A stretch of DNA of 62,848 nucleotides from Thermobacillus xylanilyticus (GTDB lineage Bacteria > Bacillota > Bacilli > Paenibacillales > Paenibacillaceae), in assembly GCF_907165215.1 (NCBI RefSeq), contig NZ_CAJRAY010000080.1, forward strand, positions 28,415 through 91,262, read 5' to 3'. Position 1 is the stretch's first letter, and the number at the start of each line of letters is the position of its first letter. Of this stretch, positions 38,730 to 46,939 are shown one piece after another. Both the position numbers and the translations under genes were made by a program. The notes under the pieces were generated by a model. The model was not told where the DNA came from. It worked only from the letters and a program-made list of their open reading frames with translations, and searched no databases.

Positions 38730-38798
38730 GTTTGATAATGTAAAACAATCAATTGTTGTGCAGAAATTATTAAACGTAGTTTGATAATGTAAAACAAT
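38730..38798 (+). repeat. Two 20-bp direct repeats upstream of the dockerin esterase
   Basis: GTTTGATAATGTAAAACAAT occurs perfectly at 38730-38749 and 38779-38798, 49 bases (just under five helical turns) apart. The similarity extends leftwards (TAAAC.T). The spacing suggests a pair of binding sites for a regulator on one DNA face. The region 38544-38866 otherwise contains no gene I can support. Confidence 0.75.
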
Positions 38799-38827
38799 TG
38801 GTTTGCTGTGAAAAAAGGCACACGTAA

Positions 38828-38842
38828 TTGTAAGCGCATCCA
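38828..38842 (+). promoter_or_regulatory. Candidate catabolite-responsive element (cre)
   Basis: TTGTAAGCGCATCCA fits the CcpA consensus WTGNAANCGNWNNCW at every position. It lies seven bases before the AAAGGAGG ribosome site of the esterase gene, a position from which CcpA would block transcription in the presence of preferred sugars. Confidence 0.6.
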
Positions 38843-38866
38843 TTCCATAAAGGAGGGTTCCTGGTC

Positions 38867-41680
38867 ATGCGGAACGGCAGCATCAGGTCCACGGTGGCTC
38901 TCTTGGTATGCTTCATGCTGGCAGCCGGTCTCTTCTTGCCCCAGGCCAAGGCATCGGCGGAATCGGTGCCGGCTGAAACTTGGAGACAAGTCGATCCCGC
39001 CAATATCCAGATCGGCAAAAGCTATCTCATCGTGTCCGAGCACGGCGCGCTGGTGAACGCCCAAGCGACCATCAGCACCCCCGGCGACGTCACCGGCGAT
39101 ACTCAGATCGGCATGGCGTCCAAGCCGGTTACGATCGAAAACGGCTTGATTACATCCGAAGTGACGCCCGACATGATCTGGCAGTTCGGCCTTGGCGCGA
39201 ACACAGCGCCTCCATCCGGCGGGCTCGGCGAAGGTCAGGGCTATTATTTGTATAACGATGCTCCCGGTGAAGGCGGAGGTACGGAACCTCTGAGAAGGGA
39301 GTCCAGCTTCAACGCGCAGCATGCGCCCCTCAACACGACGAATGCATCCGTCAATGAAAACCAGCAGAGCGTGATGCTGCATGTGCTGGATGAAAACGAA
39401 GGCACCGTGGCCATGTATTTCTGGAGCGGAAACAACCAGTTCAACTTTGTTCTGACGAGCACGGAAGACGGTTTCACGGCCAAAAGCCCGGCCGCGAGCG
39501 CATCGACCGCAGCCCAGCTGCTGGAGCAGATGCAGGCGTCACCGCCGCTCAGGCTGTATGAACCGAACGTGGACGTCGGCGTTCAGCACTATGTCATCGC
39601 GACATCCGGCCCGAACGGCACCATCAGCCCGACTTCCCTGACCGGCCATGTCTGGGTGAATGACGGCGAGGACGTGACCTTCACGTTTACCCCCGCATTC
39701 GGGTTTGAAGTGGACAAGGTTACGGTCAACGGTGAAGAAGTCGAGGTTACGGGCAACACCTACACCCTCAAGAACGTTACCGCAAGCGGAACAACCATTC
39801 ATGTGATGTTCAAGCCTGCTTCGGACGCAGCGGAATTGCCGTTCATCGTGTATAACGACATCTTCTCTGTCGGCAACGTCACGACAGCGGTCATCATCGA
39901 CCTTGGCGAAGGCAACGCGGCGAACCTGGCCGACCTGAGCGCCGACATGTTCACGGCAGCCGCCAGGAACACAAGGCTTGACGGGTCGACGGTGATTTTT
40001 GACGGGGAGCGCAAGAATACCAGGGTCTATGTCAACGATGAACCGAAGCCGCTTGGTTATCTTACGCCCGCACCGGGCTCCGACGATCTCGTGACCGATA
40101 CGCCCGCGAGCGGACGCTACATCATCATTGAGTTCGAGTTCTGGAATGCGAGCGGCCCCGTATCCGGCGCAATGGTGTCGGGCGGCTTGCAGAACGCTTA
40201 TTCGGCGCTGCTCAATTACCGCATCAACGTAAATCGGGAGCTCAAGCTGGCGGACGGTACGACCTTAACGCCGAAATTCGTGCAGACTGCGGTCGTCAAC
40301 CCGGCACTGGACAAGTTCGTTCCGGACCAGACGAATCCGGGCGGTCCGGGCAATATGGACATCCTGATCTCGATCGATGAGTCCTGGAAGGAACTCGGTC
40401 CGCTCCCGCTGTTCATCTACAACCATGGCGGCGGCCGCGGCGGCCCGCAGGGAGACCGCTTCGCGCCTGTGCAAACCGCGAACGGAGCGGCCGTGCTGTC
40501 CAAGCTCCAGCTGGAGCACCCCGGCAAATACAATGCGCACATTATCGCTACGCAGAACCATGTGAACGATCAAGAGAACAACGAGGCCCTTATCGCCTAT
40601 GTCAAGAAACTGGCCGATGAAGGCAAGGTGGATCTGAACCGGATCTACATGTCCGGTTTCTCGATGGGCAGCATGTACACCATCGGTTTCTATACCCGCA
40701 ATCCCGAGTTTCTCGCGGCCATCGTTCCGCTTGCGGGAGGTAACTTGCCAACCGTGGATCAGCTGACCGCGAATCCGGAGCTCACCAAAACAGCCATTTG
40801 GGCGCATGTCCACAAGAATGATGGCGCCGGGAATTCATGGACACAGTATTTCACAACAGGCGCCGGCGCCAGCGGGTTGTACGAAAATGCCAACGTGAAC
40901 GTGCTCGAAACGAACCAGGCCTTCAATTACCCGTACTTCGGCTTTGACTGGACGCCGCACGAGACCGAAGCCCAGGTGTTCAGCAACCTGCTGGGCCAAT
41001 CCAACGCGAGCTTCCGGTATGGCCCGAGTCAGGAAGCCTTCGCGGACAAGAACATCTTTGATTGGATGTTCGCGCAATCACGAAACGGTGCTGCGGCCTC
41101 GGCAACCTTGTCAGGGCCGGCCAGCGTGCAGTTCGGGAAACCGTTCGATGTGACTTACGGTCTTGAAGGCGTAACGCAGGAAGTGTACGCACAAGACATT
41201 ACCATTAAATACGACGCGGACAAACTGGATCTTGTCGGTCGGCCGGTATCCGTCGACGATGAGTTCGTGATTGCGGGCATCGACAAGCAAGAAGGAAGCA
41301 TTCGAATTCTGGGCGTTCATTTGAATGACAGCGTGAAAAATCCGAACCGGAACCTCTTGCAACTCCGCTTCAAGGCCAAGGACATCGCGGGCACTGCGAA
41401 TATTCAAGTCACGCATCTCGTGATTGCCGACGGTGACGGCGTGGAAACGCAAATCGGCGGAGCTGCGCATACGGTCGAAGTTGCCAAGCCGACCATGCCG
41501 GGAGATTTCAATGACGACAACCGAGTCAGCATCGGCGACCTGGCGCTGGTTGCCAAGGCTTACGGCATGACGTCGGACAGCCCGAATTGGAATGAAGTCA
41601 AACGTTACGATATCAACAATGACGGCATCATCGACATCGAAGACCTTTCTGCAGTGGCGCGGCTTATCCTGAAAAACTGA
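38867..41680 (+). CDS. Secreted esterase carrying cohesin and type I-like dockerin modules
   Basis: The protein has 937 residues, start behind AAAGGAGG. It has a signal peptide (to about residue 32), an N-terminal beta-rich domain (about 33-225), a B-repeat-like domain (about 240-320), an esterase Ig-like domain (about 320-490), and an alpha/beta hydrolase with YNHGGGRGG oxyanion region and GFSMG nucleophile elbow (Ser599). A cohesin-like module (about 746-870) and a dockerin follow. The dockerin has two intact calcium loops, DFNDDNRVSIGD and DINNDGIIDIED. Cohesin binds dockerin in cellulosomes, so this enzyme could dock on other proteins and also receive one. The next gene encodes a cohesin-SLH protein. 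Likely role: surface-bound polysaccharide deacylation. Confidence 0.9.
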   Translation: MRNGSIRSTVALLVCFMLAAGLFLPQAKASAESVPAETWRQVDPANIQIGKSYLIVSEHGALVNAQATISTPGDVTGDTQIGMASKPVTIENGLITSEVTPDMIWQFGLGANTAPPSGGLGEGQGYYLYNDAPGEGGGTEPLRRESSFNAQHAPLNTTNASVNENQQSVMLHVLDENEGTVAMYFWSGNNQFNFVLTSTEDGFTAKSPAASASTAAQLLEQMQASPPLRLYEPNVDVGVQHYVIATSGPNGTISPTSLTGHVWVNDGEDVTFTFTPAFGFEVDKVTVNGEEVEVTGNTYTLKNVTASGTTIHVMFKPASDAAELPFIVYNDIFSVGNVTTAVIIDLGEGNAANLADLSADMFTAAARNTRLDGSTVIFDGERKNTRVYVNDEPKPLGYLTPAPGSDDLVTDTPASGRYIIIEFEFWNASGPVSGAMVSGGLQNAYSALLNYRINVNRELKLADGTTLTPKFVQTAVVNPALDKFVPDQTNPGGPGNMDILISIDESWKELGPLPLFIYNHGGGRGGPQGDRFAPVQTANGAAVLSKLQLEHPGKYNAHIIATQNHVNDQENNEALIAYVKKLADEGKVDLNRIYMSGFSMGSMYTIGFYTRNPEFLAAIVPLAGGNLPTVDQLTANPELTKTAIWAHVHKNDGAGNSWTQYFTTGAGASGLYENANVNVLETNQAFNYPYFGFDWTPHETEAQVFSNLLGQSNASFRYGPSQEAFADKNIFDWMFAQSRNGAAASATLSGPASVQFGKPFDVTYGLEGVTQEVYAQDITIKYDADKLDLVGRPVSVDDEFVIAGIDKQEGSIRILGVHLNDSVKNPNRNLLQLRFKAKDIAGTANIQVTHLVIADGDGVETQIGGAAHTVEVAKPTMPGDFNDDNRVSIGDLALVAKAYGMTSDSPNWNEVKRYDINNDGIIDIEDLSAVARLILKN

Positions 41681-41790
41681 TGGTTCCATACCGTCCAAGG
41701 GGTATCGGCGCTTGAAGCTGCCGATCCCCTTGGTCTGTCTATCCTGCGGGTTGCGATTGTCGCTGCCTACCGGACAAGGAGAGGGTTTGC

Positions 41791-42825
41791 TTGAAGAATC
41801 GAGTATTGCTGCTTCTGCTGTCCGCGCTTCTGTTCTTTGCGGCGTTGCCGAACTTGGCATCCGCCGGGGACGAGCCTGTCTTCACTTTGAACAGCAAAGT
41901 CAGTCATGCGCGAATCGGCGATGAAGTTGTGATTTCAATTGACGGCTCCGATGCGAAGGATGTGTATGGATTCGAGCTTCGCCTGGCCTACGATCCGAAA
42001 GCTTTGACTTTCCTAGAAGCGTCCAATGACTGGGGGGGATTTACGGTCCCTCCGATCGTCGAAGACGGAACCATTACATTCGCGCACACCAAGATCGGCA
42101 AAATCAAGGGCGAGAACGGAAAGGTTCGGTTTGCCGAAATGCGTTTCAAAGCGATCGGGCGAGGCAGCACCTCCATCGAATTGACACGCGCCAAATTGGT
42201 TGACAGCGAGTTGGGCAGTACAACGGTAGAACCCGGCGTGTCGCTCAAGATCAGCATTTCCGGTTCAGCTCCGTATAAGGATACGAAAGGCCATTGGGCC
42301 GAGGGAGATATTGCAAGGGCAACGGAGATGGGCTGGGTCAACGGCTTGCCGGACGGAAGATTCGCCCCGGATCAAGAGGTGACGCGCGCGGAATTCACCA
42401 CGATGCTGTCAAGAGCGCTCGCGCTGTCCGCTCCGCTGGACCAGGTCCGGACCTTCAAGGATCAGGAGAGCATTCCGGGGTACGCGAAATCCCATGTCAT
42501 GCAAGCGGCCGCCGCCGGATGGACGAAAGGGTACGACGACGGGACGTTCAGGCCGCTGCAACGGATGACCCGCTCCGAGGTCACGGTCATGCTGATGCGC
42601 ATAGTAGGATACGAAGACAAGATGGAGGCGAGTCCTTCGCTGCCCTATGCTGATGCGGATCAAGTTCCGGTCTGGGCTTACCCGGCCGTTGCGGCAGCCA
42701 CGGATATGGGCATCGTCAAGGGAAGGGCCGGCAACCGGTTTGCTCCGGGCGGCCATGTGTCCCGTGCTGAAGCCGTTGTATTGATTCTGAGAGTGTTGGA
42801 TCACATTTCTACGACAGCCGAATAA
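41791..42825 (+). CDS. Cohesin-SLH protein, candidate mini-scaffoldin
   Basis: The protein has 344 residues from a TTG start behind AAGGAGAGG. A signal peptide (MKNRVLLLLLSALLFFAALP) is followed by one cohesin-like domain (about residues 30-155: VFTLNSKV, GDEVVISIDG, VYGFELRLAYDPKALTF, GKVRFAEMRFKAIG). Three complete SLH motifs finish it (YKDTKGHWAE, PDGRFAPDQEVTRAEF, DGTFRPLQRMTRSEV, VSRAEAVVLILRVL). The layout of one cohesin plus SLH is that of the Clostridium thermocellum OlpA anchor. It lies 110 bases after the dockerin esterase with no terminator between, so co-expression and binding of that enzyme to the wall are likely inferences. Confidence 0.92.
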   Translation: MKNRVLLLLLSALLFFAALPNLASAGDEPVFTLNSKVSHARIGDEVVISIDGSDAKDVYGFELRLAYDPKALTFLEASNDWGGFTVPPIVEDGTITFAHTKIGKIKGENGKVRFAEMRFKAIGRGSTSIELTRAKLVDSELGSTTVEPGVSLKISISGSAPYKDTKGHWAEGDIARATEMGWVNGLPDGRFAPDQEVTRAEFTTMLSRALALSAPLDQVRTFKDQESIPGYAKSHVMQAAAAGWTKGYDDGTFRPLQRMTRSEVTVMLMRIVGYEDKMEASPSLPYADADQVPVWAYPAVAAATDMGIVKGRAGNRFAPGGHVSRAEAVVLILRVLDHISTTAE

Positions 42826-42909
42826 TGCATAGGAGACCCGCCCGGCGGTTGGGGTCAAAGCGATTAGCCCCCGGCCCATGCCGAAATCGCCGATGCATAG
42901 CGGGAAGTC

Positions 42910-42944
42910 ACGGGAAGAAGACGATCTCTTCCCGTCTCTTTTTT
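42910..42944 (+). terminator. Rho-independent terminator after mini-scaffoldin
   Basis: Stem ACGGGAAGA / TCTTCCCGT with an 8-base loop is followed by CTCTTTTTT. It ends the esterase-scaffoldin unit. The rest of 42826-43080 shows no gene. Confidence 0.92.
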
Positions 42945-43080
42945 GTGGAGGATATTGTAAGCGATTTGCGAAAGCGGCGTATGACCGATGAGCAGACTTG
43001 AAGCGGTTTGTACCTTCAACTTAAAGGAAAGATATCCCTTATTATGGGGGAGGTTGGGAGAAACCCGCTTACATGAGGCA

Positions 43081-43101
43081 ATCTTAAGAAAATCTCAAGG
43101 A
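43081..43101 (+). promoter_or_regulatory. 11-bp direct repeats, possible OmpR-family regulator site
   Basis: ATCTTAAGAA (43081-43090) and ATCTCAAGGA (43092-43101) are related direct repeats with an 11-base period, the arrangement bound by OmpR/PhoB-type regulators. The second repeat is missing from the diverged copy at 38440-38543. An OmpR-type regulator is encoded 5 kb downstream, but a link is only inferred. Confidence 0.45.
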
Positions 43102-43125
43102 AACCATAAGACAGAATTTAAGCAT

Positions 43126-43165
43126 CGCTCCTTTCCTGAAGTTCATAATACTTTGGAAGGGAGCG
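43126..43165 (+). promoter_or_regulatory. Hairpin holding the carboxypeptidase ribosome site
   Basis: Stem CGCTCCTTTCC / GGAAGGGAGCG (one mismatch or wobble) places the GGAAGGGAG Shine-Dalgarno sequence of the 43172 gene wholly in its 3' arm. Folding would hide the ribosome site. It could alternatively be a weak terminator, as the T tract is poor. Confidence 0.55.
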
Positions 43166-43171
43166 TTATTT

Positions 43172-44104
43172 ATGATGATTCGCATAGCCAGAAGAAAAAG
43201 ATCGGGAATATTTGGATTTTTCGTGTTGGCTGTCGTAATTGCCTGTGTATCCAAATTTTTCTCTGCTCCGGAGGGAAAAAATGACGATACAGCCCCCGGA
43301 TACGCGAAGTCACTCGCTGACGAACTGTACAGCCCCCATGCCATTTTAGTCCGCCTAAAAGACCAAGCTGTGCTGTTGCGCAAAAACAGTGAAGAAAAGA
43401 TCTTTCCAGCTTCGTTGACCAAAATGATGACCGCGATTGTGGCCATTGAAAATTTGACGGATTTGGAGGAAGAAATACAACTGACGCATTACACTTTTGA
43501 CGGCCTTTACAGCGCCAATGCTTCTTTGGCCGGATTCGAGGCGGGGGAGATGGTGAAGGCGATTGATCTTTTATACGGGGTGCTGCTTTCAAGCGGCGCC
43601 GAAGCGTGTATTGCGCTTGCGGATCATATTGCGGGTTCGGAGCAGAACTTTGCAGTGATGATGAATCAAAAGGCGGCCGATCTCGGGATGGACAACACCC
43701 GTTTTGAAAATTCCACTGGTCTTCACGATGAGAATCACTACACAACAGTCGAAGATCTGGCGATTCTCTTGACCTATGCTCTGCAAAGTGACACGTTCAG
43801 GGAGATTTTTACTACGCCTCGCCATGCCACACAACCTACGAACAAGCATCCTGGAGGGATAACCCTTCATAGCACCATGTTCGAAAAACTGGACAGTCGT
43901 AACATTAGCGGCGGAGAAATTTTGGGCGGAAAAACCGGATATACCAACGAAGCCGGGCTGTGCCTGGCAAGTCTCGCCAAGGTCGGCGGCCAAGAATATA
44001 TCTTGATTACGGCTGGCGCAAAAGGGGATAACCATCCCGGGCAGTATAATATTAGAGATGCGATGGTTGTCTATAATAGACTTGGAGAAAGTATTTCAAA
44101 ATAA
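43172..44104 (+). CDS. D-alanyl-D-alanine carboxypeptidase (peptidase S11)
   Basis: The protein has 310 residues and a single N-terminal membrane segment (IFGFFVLAVVIACVSKFF). The penicillin-binding active-site motifs are present: SLTK (SxxK, in FPASLTKMMTAIV), SSGAEAC in place of the usual SGN triad, and GGKTGYT (KTG). It trims the terminal D-alanine from wall peptides. The SGN variant with alanine occurs in clostridial-type enzymes, so activity is expected. The start is 43172 or 43175. A leader with a hidden ribosome site precedes it. Confidence 0.9.
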   Translation: MMIRIARRKRSGIFGFFVLAVVIACVSKFFSAPEGKNDDTAPGYAKSLADELYSPHAILVRLKDQAVLLRKNSEEKIFPASLTKMMTAIVAIENLTDLEEEIQLTHYTFDGLYSANASLAGFEAGEMVKAIDLLYGVLLSSGAEACIALADHIAGSEQNFAVMMNQKAADLGMDNTRFENSTGLHDENHYTTVEDLAILLTYALQSDTFREIFTTPRHATQPTNKHPGGITLHSTMFEKLDSRNISGGEILGGKTGYTNEAGLCLASLAKVGGQEYILITAGAKGDNHPGQYNIRDAMVVYNRLGESISK

Positions 44105-44137
44105 TCTTAAAATGTTTAGTAAAGAAAAGGCCCGACG

Positions 44138-44651
44138 CTGGAAGCGGACGAATATGACTCATTTATGCGGGAAACCCGCGAAACTTTGATTTCCGAGATG
44201 GAGAGGCACATCTGGAACAACCCGGTATCACCATTTTCTCCAATATACGTTGCCGTCCATGATGTCGGAAGCCGCAAGCCAGAAGGAAAAGGACCGGCTA
44301 GCCGCCATCAGGGAAACCGAAGAATACCGGAACATCATGAACGAGTATGTCTATGAAAATACCGTTGCCTATTCTGTCAATCTGGCCATCTTGTCGGTCC
44401 TGGCGGTGCTGACGCTGGTGTCCCCGCTTATCGTCACCGACCGCGCGAGGCATGGCCATCTGTTGCAATATACGGCGAAGCATGGGCGCAAAGCCGTACT
44501 GCTTTCGGCTTTTATGCTCACGACGCTGCTGCTTGCGGTGTTCGGGAGGATTTACGGTACGAACGGCACATGGGTGTTCTGGAACAGCGGCCTGTCATGC
44601 CCACACCCTTGTAATGCGATGTATTACAGTGTTACAATGCAAACAGGATAG
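44138..44651 (+). pseudogene. Remnant of an ABC-2-type permease
   Basis: Pieces of one protein lie in different frames: TLEADEYDSFMRETRETLISEMER and NNPVSP, then SEAASQKEKDRLAAIRETEEYRNIMNEYVYENTVAY, two membrane-like stretches (LAILSVLAVLTLVSPLIV, LLSAFMLTTLLLAVFG) and the ending GTNGTWVFWNSGL. The beginning is lost and the end runs into unrelated sequence before the PadR gene. No ATPase partner is present. It is a degraded, 5'-truncated gene. Confidence 0.65.
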
Positions 44652-44673
44652 GATGGGAAAGGGAGGTGTGATG

Positions 44674-45036
44674 ATGGATAAGGAGATCATGAAAGGAAGC
44701 ATCGACATTCTCCTGTTGTCCCTGATCCACAGGCGCGATATGTACGGATATGAAATGGTCAAGACCTTGAAAGAATACAGCGACGACCTCTACAACATGA
44801 GCGAAGGCACGTTGTATCCGGCCTTGAAGCGGCTCGAAAACAAAGCATGGATCGAGTCTTATTGGGGAGATTCCGAGGGCGGCGGAAGAAGGAAGTACTA
44901 CCGGATTACGCAAGCCGGGAAGAACGTGCTGGAGAAGAAACTGCGGGAATGGAACCAGATCAACCATCTCATTCAAGTCTGTTCGGAGGGAGTCCAGTGG
45001 ATCAAAACATCGAATCCTATATCCGCGGCATTGTAA
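44674..45036 (+). CDS. PadR-family transcriptional regulator
   Basis: The protein has 120 residues. The ATG at 44674 has GGGAGG seven bases upstream; 44671 is an alternative. The winged-helix core is clear: MKGSIDILLLSLIHRRDMYGYEMVKTL, SEGTLYPALKRLENKAWIESYW, GGGRRKYYRITQAGKNVL. PadR repressors usually control the adjacent membrane or transport gene, here the VanZ-family gene whose start lies inside the padR frame. Confidence 0.92.
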   Translation: MDKEIMKGSIDILLLSLIHRRDMYGYEMVKTLKEYSDDLYNMSEGTLYPALKRLENKAWIESYWGDSEGGGRRKYYRITQAGKNVLEKKLREWNQINHLIQVCSEGVQWIKTSNPISAAL

Positions 45037-45758
45037 GCCGACTGAACTGCAGCGAGGAAGAGAAACGAGACATCATGGATGAAATGCGCGATCATCTTCA
45101 ACTATTGAAAAGTGAATACTTGCGCCAAGGCCTTGCCGAGGAAGAGGCGACACGGAAAGCGTTGGAAAGCTTCGGGGAACCGAAACAACTGACCCGGGGC
45201 CTGCAAGCGTCCATGTTCCCGTATGAGAAAGCGTTCAGGGCGGGTGCCTGGATATGTTTTGCGCTGTATGCCTTCGTCGTCTTGTACAAGCTGCTCATTC
45301 AACGCATGATCGTGCGCATGGAGCTCGCGGCATACGGTGTCGAATGGAACCATTATTTTTTTGCCCTGCCCGATGAGGGATTTCTGCAGGTGTTGAAGCT
45401 GAATGCGAACTTCATCCCGTTCCGCAATACGATGGAATATTTGACGGGAGCCGACCGCTACAATATGAGCATCATTATCGATAACACCCTCGGCAACGTC
45501 CTGATCTTCTTGCCGCTCGGATTTTTTCTTCCGCTGCTGTTCAGGAGATACGGCAAACTGTCGAAGATCATCGTGGATTCCATGGTCATCAGCTTTGCGA
45601 TTGAAGCGTTGCAGATCGGCCTGAGAATCGGTCAATTCGATATTGACGATGTCATTTTGAATACATTCGGAAGTGTCCTCGGCTTCTTGATTTTCATAAT
45701 CGTGAAACATCTGTTCGCGTTGTTCAAGAAAAGTCCCTTCCGGAAAATCGCGAATTAA
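44997..45758 (+). CDS. VanZ-family membrane protein with N-terminal permease-prefix domain
   Basis: The protein has 253 residues from a GTG at 44997 behind GGAGGG; its start overlaps the padR end by 40 bases. Residues 1-70 form the helical permease-prefix region (SYIRGIVSRLNCSEEEKRDIMDEMRDHL..ALESFGEP). The rest has about five membrane helices with the VanZ hallmark LGNVLIFLPLGFFLPLLF and DIDDVILNTFGSVLGF. VanZ-like proteins lower sensitivity to teicoplanin or other cell-wall-active compounds. The overlap with padR points to joint control. The precise role is unproven. Confidence 0.9.
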   Translation: MDQNIESYIRGIVSRLNCSEEEKRDIMDEMRDHLQLLKSEYLRQGLAEEEATRKALESFGEPKQLTRGLQASMFPYEKAFRAGAWICFALYAFVVLYKLLIQRMIVRMELAAYGVEWNHYFFALPDEGFLQVLKLNANFIPFRNTMEYLTGADRYNMSIIIDNTLGNVLIFLPLGFFLPLLFRRYGKLSKIIVDSMVISFAIEALQIGLRIGQFDIDDVILNTFGSVLGFLIFIIVKHLFALFKKSPFRKIAN

Positions 45759-45788
45759 GCCGGGGGGACCGAAGCCCGCTCCGTGAAG

Positions 45789-45830
45789 CCTGCTGCCGTG
45801 ATTGCCGCATCCGGCAGCAGGTTTCGCATT
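45789..45830 (+). terminator. Probable terminator after VanZ-family gene
   Basis: A perfect 10-bp stem CCTGCTGCCG / CGGCAGCAGG is followed by GTTTCGCATTT, a modest T tract. Confidence 0.7.
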
Positions 45831-45861
45831 TGTCAAGCTCATCCCGGTATGCTAATATTTG

Positions 45862-45881
45862 AGTTAGTCAGATGACTAACT
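45862..45881 (+). promoter_or_regulatory. TetR-type operator (20-bp palindrome)
   Basis: AGTTAGTCA-GA-TGACTAACT is a perfect inverted repeat ending 19 bases before the TetR-family start. It has the length and symmetry of a TetR dimer site, so autoregulation is likely. Confidence 0.8.
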
Positions 45882-45900
45882 AACAAAGGGTGCTGATTCG

Positions 45901-46488
45901 ATGGCAAAACCGAATGTCGTCAGCAAACGGGAACTCATTCAATACGCAAAAGAGTGTCTGGTGGAGAAAGGCCTCGAACAGTTCACCTTGCGGGCGGTGG
46001 CGGAGACGGCGGGCGTGACGCAGGGGACGATCTACTATCATTTCCGCACGAAGGAGCAGTTGCTGCTCGCGATCGTCCGGGACATCTGCGAAACCAGCTG
46101 GCAGGAGATCGCCCGGCCGAAAGAAGATGCGATCGCGCACGCCCTGGCGTCGGCGAGGAGCCGCTGCTCCTACGACTCGTTTTTTCACAAATTGTTCCTC
46201 TCGCTTGTCGCTTCCGGCTTCAACAACGAAGAGATCCGACACAAGCTGGGCGAAATCATGGCGATGGAGAACGAAGCGCTGTCCCGCAATTTGTCCGGCT
46301 TGTGGGCGGCCTCCCCGATCGAAGGGGTGTCGCGGGACACATGGGGCATCCTGATCAATGCGATGGTTGACGGGTTGGCCTTGCAGGCCGTGCTGCAGAA
46401 GGACTTTCCCGTCGAAAGCATCTACCGCGAGTTCGAGCATTTCCTGAAAGGACTGAGCGCATTGACCGACAAGGAGGGCAAGAAATGA
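45901..46488 (+). CDS. TetR-family transcriptional repressor
   Basis: The protein has 195 residues. The helix-turn-helix is typical: RELIQYAKECLVEKGLEQFTLRAVAETAGVTQGTIYYHFRTKEQLLLAIV (about residues 10-59). The C-terminal ligand domain includes WGILINAMVDGLALQAVL. A perfect palindrome lies just upstream. Its stop overlaps the DUF5367 gene start (ATGA), so the regulator and membrane protein form a two-gene operon. Confidence 0.93.
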   Translation: MAKPNVVSKRELIQYAKECLVEKGLEQFTLRAVAETAGVTQGTIYYHFRTKEQLLLAIVRDICETSWQEIARPKEDAIAHALASARSRCSYDSFFHKLFLSLVASGFNNEEIRHKLGEIMAMENEALSRNLSGLWAASPIEGVSRDTWGILINAMVDGLALQAVLQKDFPVESIYREFEHFLKGLSALTDKEGKK

Positions 46489-46886
46489 GAAACGGATTGT
46501 TCACCGCGATCTGGGGATTTGTCGTTTGGCTGTTTGCCACACTGTTTTTCAGGCTGTTCGGCGAATACGTGCTTTTTCCTCCCCGTTCAAACGCCTTTGT
46601 CATCAGCACGATCCTGCTCCTGATCGGAACGGCGGCCGTACTGTGGGGCGTCACACAGGCGTATCGGCGGTTCGATCGCTCGAAAGATGCGCCGCTCAAG
46701 TTCGGGGTGATCGGGACGATCATCGGGCTTGCGCTGGACACCTTCTCGATCTCATTTCATCCCGTTGTTTTCCCGCAATTGGACGAAGCACGGGTGATCG
46801 CGTTTACCGCCTGGCTGTCGTTCGCCTACGCCCTGTACCTGTTCATTCCCTTCGTCATTCAGCAGAAAATCGCCCGCACCGGATGA
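46485..46886 (+). CDS. DUF5367-family membrane protein
   Basis: The protein has 133 residues and four hydrophobic helices (about residues 8-28, 38-58, 74-92, 105-125). The order and spacing, with FFRLFGEYVLFP at the first loop, match small DUF5367 proteins that commonly follow a TetR regulator. Its start ATG overlaps the TetR stop by four bases. No function is established that I know of. It is followed by the convergent sensor kinase. Confidence 0.8.
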   Translation: MRNGLFTAIWGFVVWLFATLFFRLFGEYVLFPPRSNAFVISTILLLIGTAAVLWGVTQAYRRFDRSKDAPLKFGVIGTIIGLALDTFSISFHPVVFPQLDEARVIAFTAWLSFAYALYLFIPFVIQQKIARTG

Positions 46887-46939
46887 CCGGAACGGCAAGG
46901 CCGCCGTTCTGGTCCATCCGTGCGGGCCGCGCGCCCGGG

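Noticed and set aside
38549..38743. A 64-codon frame between the ElaA-like gene and the dockerin esterase
   Set aside because: No ribosome site, no domain, and it overlaps the direct repeats.
44105..44640. An intact small membrane protein in the 44250-44651 frame
   Set aside because: Homology-like segments extend upstream in a different frame, and the end runs into unrelated sequence, so a degraded permease fits better.
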